IMG/VR virus record: IMGVR_UViG_3300008012_003552
Location: 1-45,914 of that record
Source: a virus
Length of the DNA stretch: 45,914 nt
Reading direction: 5' to 3' (one strand)
Shown here: piece after piece, positions 44,654 to 45,914 of the stretch
Layout: every line of letters begins with the position of its first letter
Position numbering within the stretch: the first letter of the stretch is position 1
The notes under the pieces: generated by a model
What the model saw: only the letters and a program-made list of their open reading frames with translations
The model's database searches: none
Told to the model about the DNA's origin: nothing
Translations under genes and position numbers: made by a program

Positions 44654-45862
44654 ATGATAGATGTCAACCCTTTCGAGGATAAAATAAACCAATTAAAAGA
44701 AGCAGGCAAATATCGAGTGTTCAACGACATTGTAAGAGAACGTGGAGACTTTCCTAAAGCAATATGGTACGGACCATATTCAATTAAAAATATTGTAAAT
44801 TGGTGTTCAAATGATTATCTAGGTATGGGTCAAAACAAAACTGTAATTGATGCTATGCACACTGCACTTGATCAAACTGGTGCAGGATCAGGAGGTACAC
44901 GTAACATAGGCGGTACTAGTCATTACCATGTTGCCCTAGAACAAGAATTAGCTAATTTACATGATAAACCATCGGCGTTACTTTATAGTAGCGCCTATGT
45001 AGCAAATGAGTGGACTCTTATCGCCCTAAGCACTATTGTTACCGACATTGTGTTTGTAAGTGATTCTAAGAATCACGCAAGTCTCATACAAGGAATCAGA
45101 CACAGTGGTGCCGAGAAAGTAATATTCCAGCACAACAATATGGACGACCTAGAAGAGAAGTTGGCGTATGTTGCCTCCCAGAATAAAACACCTTGTGTTG
45201 TATTCGAATCTGTGTATAGCATGGACGGAGATGTCTCTCCAATTACACACATTTGCGATCTAGCCGAAAAATATAATGCTATTACATATATTGACGAAGT
45301 TCATGCAGTAGGATTGTACGGAGAGAAAGGCGCTGGCTATTGCGAAATGCTCGGCGAAACAAGAATAGACTTTGTAAACGGTACTCTTGGAAAAGCATTT
45401 GGTGTTACTGGTGGATATGTTGTTGGAGAAGAAGTTGTAATAGATGCAATAAGATCAGTTGCATCTGGATTTATATTTACAACATCAATGAGTCCAGTAA
45501 TATGCGCTGGTGCGTTGGCTAGTATAAAGTATCTAAGAGATCATAATGAACTTAGAATACAACACCAAGAGCGTGCTCATAAACTTGTAAAAAGTTTAGA
45601 GAAAGTAGGCATAGAAGTGTTAGAAGATTCTTGTACACACATTGTTCCAGTTATGGTACGAGATGCTAAAGTATGTAAAATAATGAGTGATGAACTTTTA
45701 AACCGTTACGGTATATATGTTCAACCTATTAATTATCCAACAGTTGCAGAAGGCGCTGAAAGACTAAGGTTTGCTCCGACTCCGTTACACACAGACACAA
45801 TGATGGAACATCTTGTCGAATCACTTAAAATTGTTTTTAACAAATATAATATAGGAAAATAA
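44654..45862 (+). CDS. hemA: 5-aminolevulinate synthase (Shemin pathway, HemA)
   Basis: Predicted PLP enzyme that condenses glycine with succinyl-CoA to 5-aminolevulinate. The 402-residue protein matches the length of alphaproteobacterial ALAS. The motifs are [11 protein letters not shown] (49-59), [13 protein letters not shown] (76-88), KNHASLI (139-145, His141), [12 protein letters not shown] with Asp214 and His217, and the PLP lysine Lys247 in NGTLGKAFG. The C-terminal SxVPVMV-type region and the final helix are intact. AGGAA precedes the ATG. The enzyme is used by alphaproteobacteria and not by most other bacteria, which supports that host. Its TAA runs directly into a DUF454-like start. 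Confidence 0.96.
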   Translation: MIDVNPFEDKINQLKEAGKYRVFNDIVRERGDFPKAIWYGPYSIKNIVNWCSNDYLGMGQNKTVIDAMHTALDQTGAGSGGTRNIGGTSHYHVALEQELANLHDKPSALLYSSAYVANEWTLIALSTIVTDIVFVSDSKNHASLIQGIRHSGAEKVIFQHNNMDDLEEKLAYVASQNKTPCVVFESVYSMDGDVSPITHICDLAEKYNAITYIDEVHAVGLYGEKGAGYCEMLGETRIDFVNGTLGKAFGVTGGYVVGEEVVIDAIRSVASGFIFTTSMSPVICAGALASIKYLRDHNELRIQHQERAHKLVKSLEKVGIEVLEDSCTHIVPVMVRDAKVCKIMSDELLNRYGIYVQPINYPTVAEGAERLRFAPTPLHTDTMMEHLVESLKIVFNKYNIGK

Positions 45863-45914
45863 ATGATTAAAAAATACTTGTATATGGCTCTAGGATTTGT
45901 TTGCCTAGGTATGG
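45863..45914 (+). CDS. start of a DUF454-like membrane protein (cut by window end)
   Basis: A partial frame beginning MIKKYLYMALGFVCLGMG, one base after the ALAS stop, with AGGAAAAT before the ATG. The opening (K-x-x-L-x-x-A-L-G-x-x-x-L-x-x-G) is that of DUF454/YbaN inner-membrane proteins. Only 17 codons are visible, so the assignment is a guess from the N-terminus and its coupling to a heme gene. Confidence 0.4.
   Translation, partial: MIKKYLYMALGFVCLGM

Noticed and set aside
1-45914. CRISPR arrays, insertion sequences, integrase or attachment sites
   Set aside because: No regular repeat-spacer array, transposase, recombinase or terminal inverted repeat was seen on reading either strand.

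Overview
The window is a gene-dense, AT-rich genome segment of a tailed phage, most like a large T4-type (myovirus-like) marine phage. Evidence: small genes packed with ATGA-type stop/start overlaps, almost all on one strand; class Ia NrdA/NrdB with a glutaredoxin, Hsp20, a RecB-type nuclease and a virion protein with an MTD-like N-terminus; several tRNAs; and repeated TATAAATA/GATAAATA boxes like T4 late promoters. An alphaproteobacterial host is inferred from three independent signs: a circularly permuted two-piece tmRNA gene, a Shemin-type 5-aminolevulinate synthase, and small DUF1127/DUF3563-like genes.

Layout. 1-3.3 kb: tRNAs Leu, Thr, Ser and Asn, two tiny zinc-ribbon genes, a nucleotide-sugar dehydrogenase and a putative surface-sugar gene. 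3.3-8.3 kb: a glycine-zipper envelope protein, two ClpP proteases, a short TilS, IF-1 and an AbrB-like protein. 8.3-11.6 kb: an operon with SbmA-like transporter and HemF under a consensus sigma70-type promoter. 11.7-16.8 kb: a large putative internal protein, a PcyA/PcyX-like bilin reductase, ClpS, Hsp20, GMP reductase and ribosomal protein S21. 16.8-24.5 kb: a coiled-coil membrane protein, a nuclease, a porin, the tmRNA, a lipase and a SleB-type wall hydrolase. 24.5-31.4 kb: glutaredoxin, NrdB, NrdA, a beta-helix virion protein and a PD-(D/E)XK nuclease. 31.4-37.8 kb: virion and head-associated small proteins, many with N-termini like T4 capsid-targeting sequences, plus a possible -1 frameshift site. 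37.8-40.8 kb: a MotA/ExbB-like and MotB/ExbD-like pair, a PiT-like transporter and a small membrane protein. 40.9-43.1 kb (plus strand): four host-like small proteins, then a divergent HemB. 43.2-44.6 kb: structural proteins on minus. 44.65 kb to the end (plus strand): 5-aminolevulinate synthase and the start of a DUF454-like gene.

How they work together. Three themes stand out. (1) Tetrapyrrole metabolism: ALAS, PBG synthase, coproporphyrinogen oxidase and a bilin reductase lie in one window, covering early, late and post-heme steps; no heme oxygenase is visible here. (2) Takeover of translation and protein turnover: tRNAs, tRNA-Ile lysidine synthetase, IF-1, S21 and tmRNA together with ClpP1, ClpP2, ClpS and Hsp20 suggest the phage controls initiation, ribosome rescue and degradation of tagged products. 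(3) Envelope modification: porin, glycine-zipper protein, SbmA-like and PiT-like transporters, and a proton-channel-like pair. Two promoter classes are visible by eye: sigma70-like TTGACA/TATAAT with about 17-bp spacing (mostly metabolic or translation genes) and T4-late-like boxes (mostly virion genes, but also the tmRNA, HemB and ALAS). All functions are inferred from sequence reading alone; no searches were run.
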